From positions 1 through 41,412 of the forward strand of contig NZ_JAVXZY010000015.1 in the NCBI RefSeq assembly GCF_032337115.1: a stretch of DNA of 41,412 nucleotides, read 5' to 3'. This stretch comes from Roseateles_C aquae. GTDB taxonomy: Bacteria > Pseudomonadota > Gammaproteobacteria > Burkholderiales > Burkholderiaceae_C. Shown here piece by piece: positions 41,362-41,412 of the stretch. Each line of letters begins with the position of its first letter. Positions within the stretch are counted from its first letter, which is position 1. The position numbers were made by a program, and so were the translations under genes. The notes under the pieces are model-generated. The model worked only from the letters and a program-made list of their open reading frames with translations. It searched no databases and was not told the DNA's origin.

Positions 41362-41412
41362 AGGCCTTCATCGACCAGCACCGCCAGCAGCTTGGGGTCG
41401 AGTCGATCTGCC
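41319..41412 (+). CDS. IS3-family transposase OrfB, 5' fragment
   Basis: The -1 frame relative to OrfA stays open to the window edge and reads VLKAFIDQHRQQLGVESIC, the typical start of IS3 OrfB before the rve/DDE domain. Only the first portion is present. Its exact beginning depends on the frameshift point, here set at the T run, so the left coordinate is approximate. Confidence 0.65.

Larger units (their letters stand above)
40990..41412 (+). mobile_element. IS3-family insertion sequence, left part
   Basis: The left end is placed at TGAATCGCCCCGGG (40990), which has the TG start and sequence style of IS3-family ends, 48 bases before the transposase gene. OrfA is complete and the beginning of OrfB is present in the -1 frame; the right end lies outside the window, so the target duplication cannot be checked. 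Confidence 0.82.

Overview
The window is GC-rich and has tightly packed genes on both strands, many joined by ATGA or GTGA start/stop overlaps. The gene content (Lrp-linked hpd, CreA, a TIGR02450-type Trp-rich protein, DUF2785, DUF1127, an EF-G-like paralogue and a tandem glycine riboswitch) suggests a betaproteobacterium of the order Burkholderiales, perhaps near Roseateles/Mitsuaria/Pelomonas. That placement is inferred from gene types only. It reads as chromosomal accessory/housekeeping DNA; I see no phage, plasmid backbone, CRISPR array, tRNA or rRNA.

Layout. 1-3.5 kb (minus): a bidirectional terminator, an MBL-fold hydrolase, a FadD-type acyl-CoA ligase and a conserved hypothetical. 3.7-6.4 kb: a membrane-anchored alpha/beta hydrolase, then 4-hydroxyphenylpyruvate dioxygenase (tyrosine catabolism) divergent from an Lrp/AsnC regulator, with two near-identical 13-bp palindromes between them. 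6.4-9.9 kb: an HDOD protein behind a run of small basic ORFs, a gene-poor AT-rich stretch with nested palindromes and a dispersed repeat, an HTH protein and a secreted SRPBCC protein. 9.9-13.7 kb (minus): an EF-G-like GTPase and a DadA-like FAD oxidoreductase led by a tandem glycine riboswitch. 13.8-17.9 kb (plus): a secreted DUF2785 protein, a DUF2892/ECF sigma pair, a 272-bp element with 34-bp perfect terminal inverted repeats, a second DUF2892 protein and a secreted serine hydrolase. 17.9-20.4 kb: two related GNAT acetyltransferase genes bracketing a TetR gene whose start codon lies in a palindrome. 20.5-24.0 kb (minus): a five-gene operon (GT1 glycosyltransferase, TetR, alpha/beta hydrolase, two membrane proteins), the first four joined by 4-nt overlaps.

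24.2-29.2 kb (minus): a diguanylate cyclase with an intact GGEEF and I-site, AMP nucleosidase, and an OmpR/QseC-type two-component system. The latter is divergent from a large TonB-dependent receptor (29.4-32.0 kb), which is followed by a DUF5009-type membrane acyltransferase and a GTGA-coupled exported lactonase-type beta-propeller. This looks like an outer-membrane uptake locus, possibly for a glycan or aromatic compound. 34.7-36.4 kb: a DUF1127 protein divergent from a LysR regulator, with a 12-bp direct repeat between them, then CreA. 36.5-37.0 kb is a 539-bp imperfect palindrome built from two inverted copies of a repeat. 37.2-40.7 kb: a VOC protein, an NTF2/SnoaL-like exported protein, an M23-like protein without a signal peptide, a renalase-like FAD oxidoreductase and a Trp-rich small protein. 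The right edge is the left end of an IS3-family element that appears to have cut the 3' part of a minus-strand gene.

The most interesting signals outside the protein genes are the tandem glycine riboswitch before a DadA-family gene, the MITE-like element inside the sigma-factor cluster, the 539-bp palindrome and the helically phased operator candidates at the hpd and LysR promoters.
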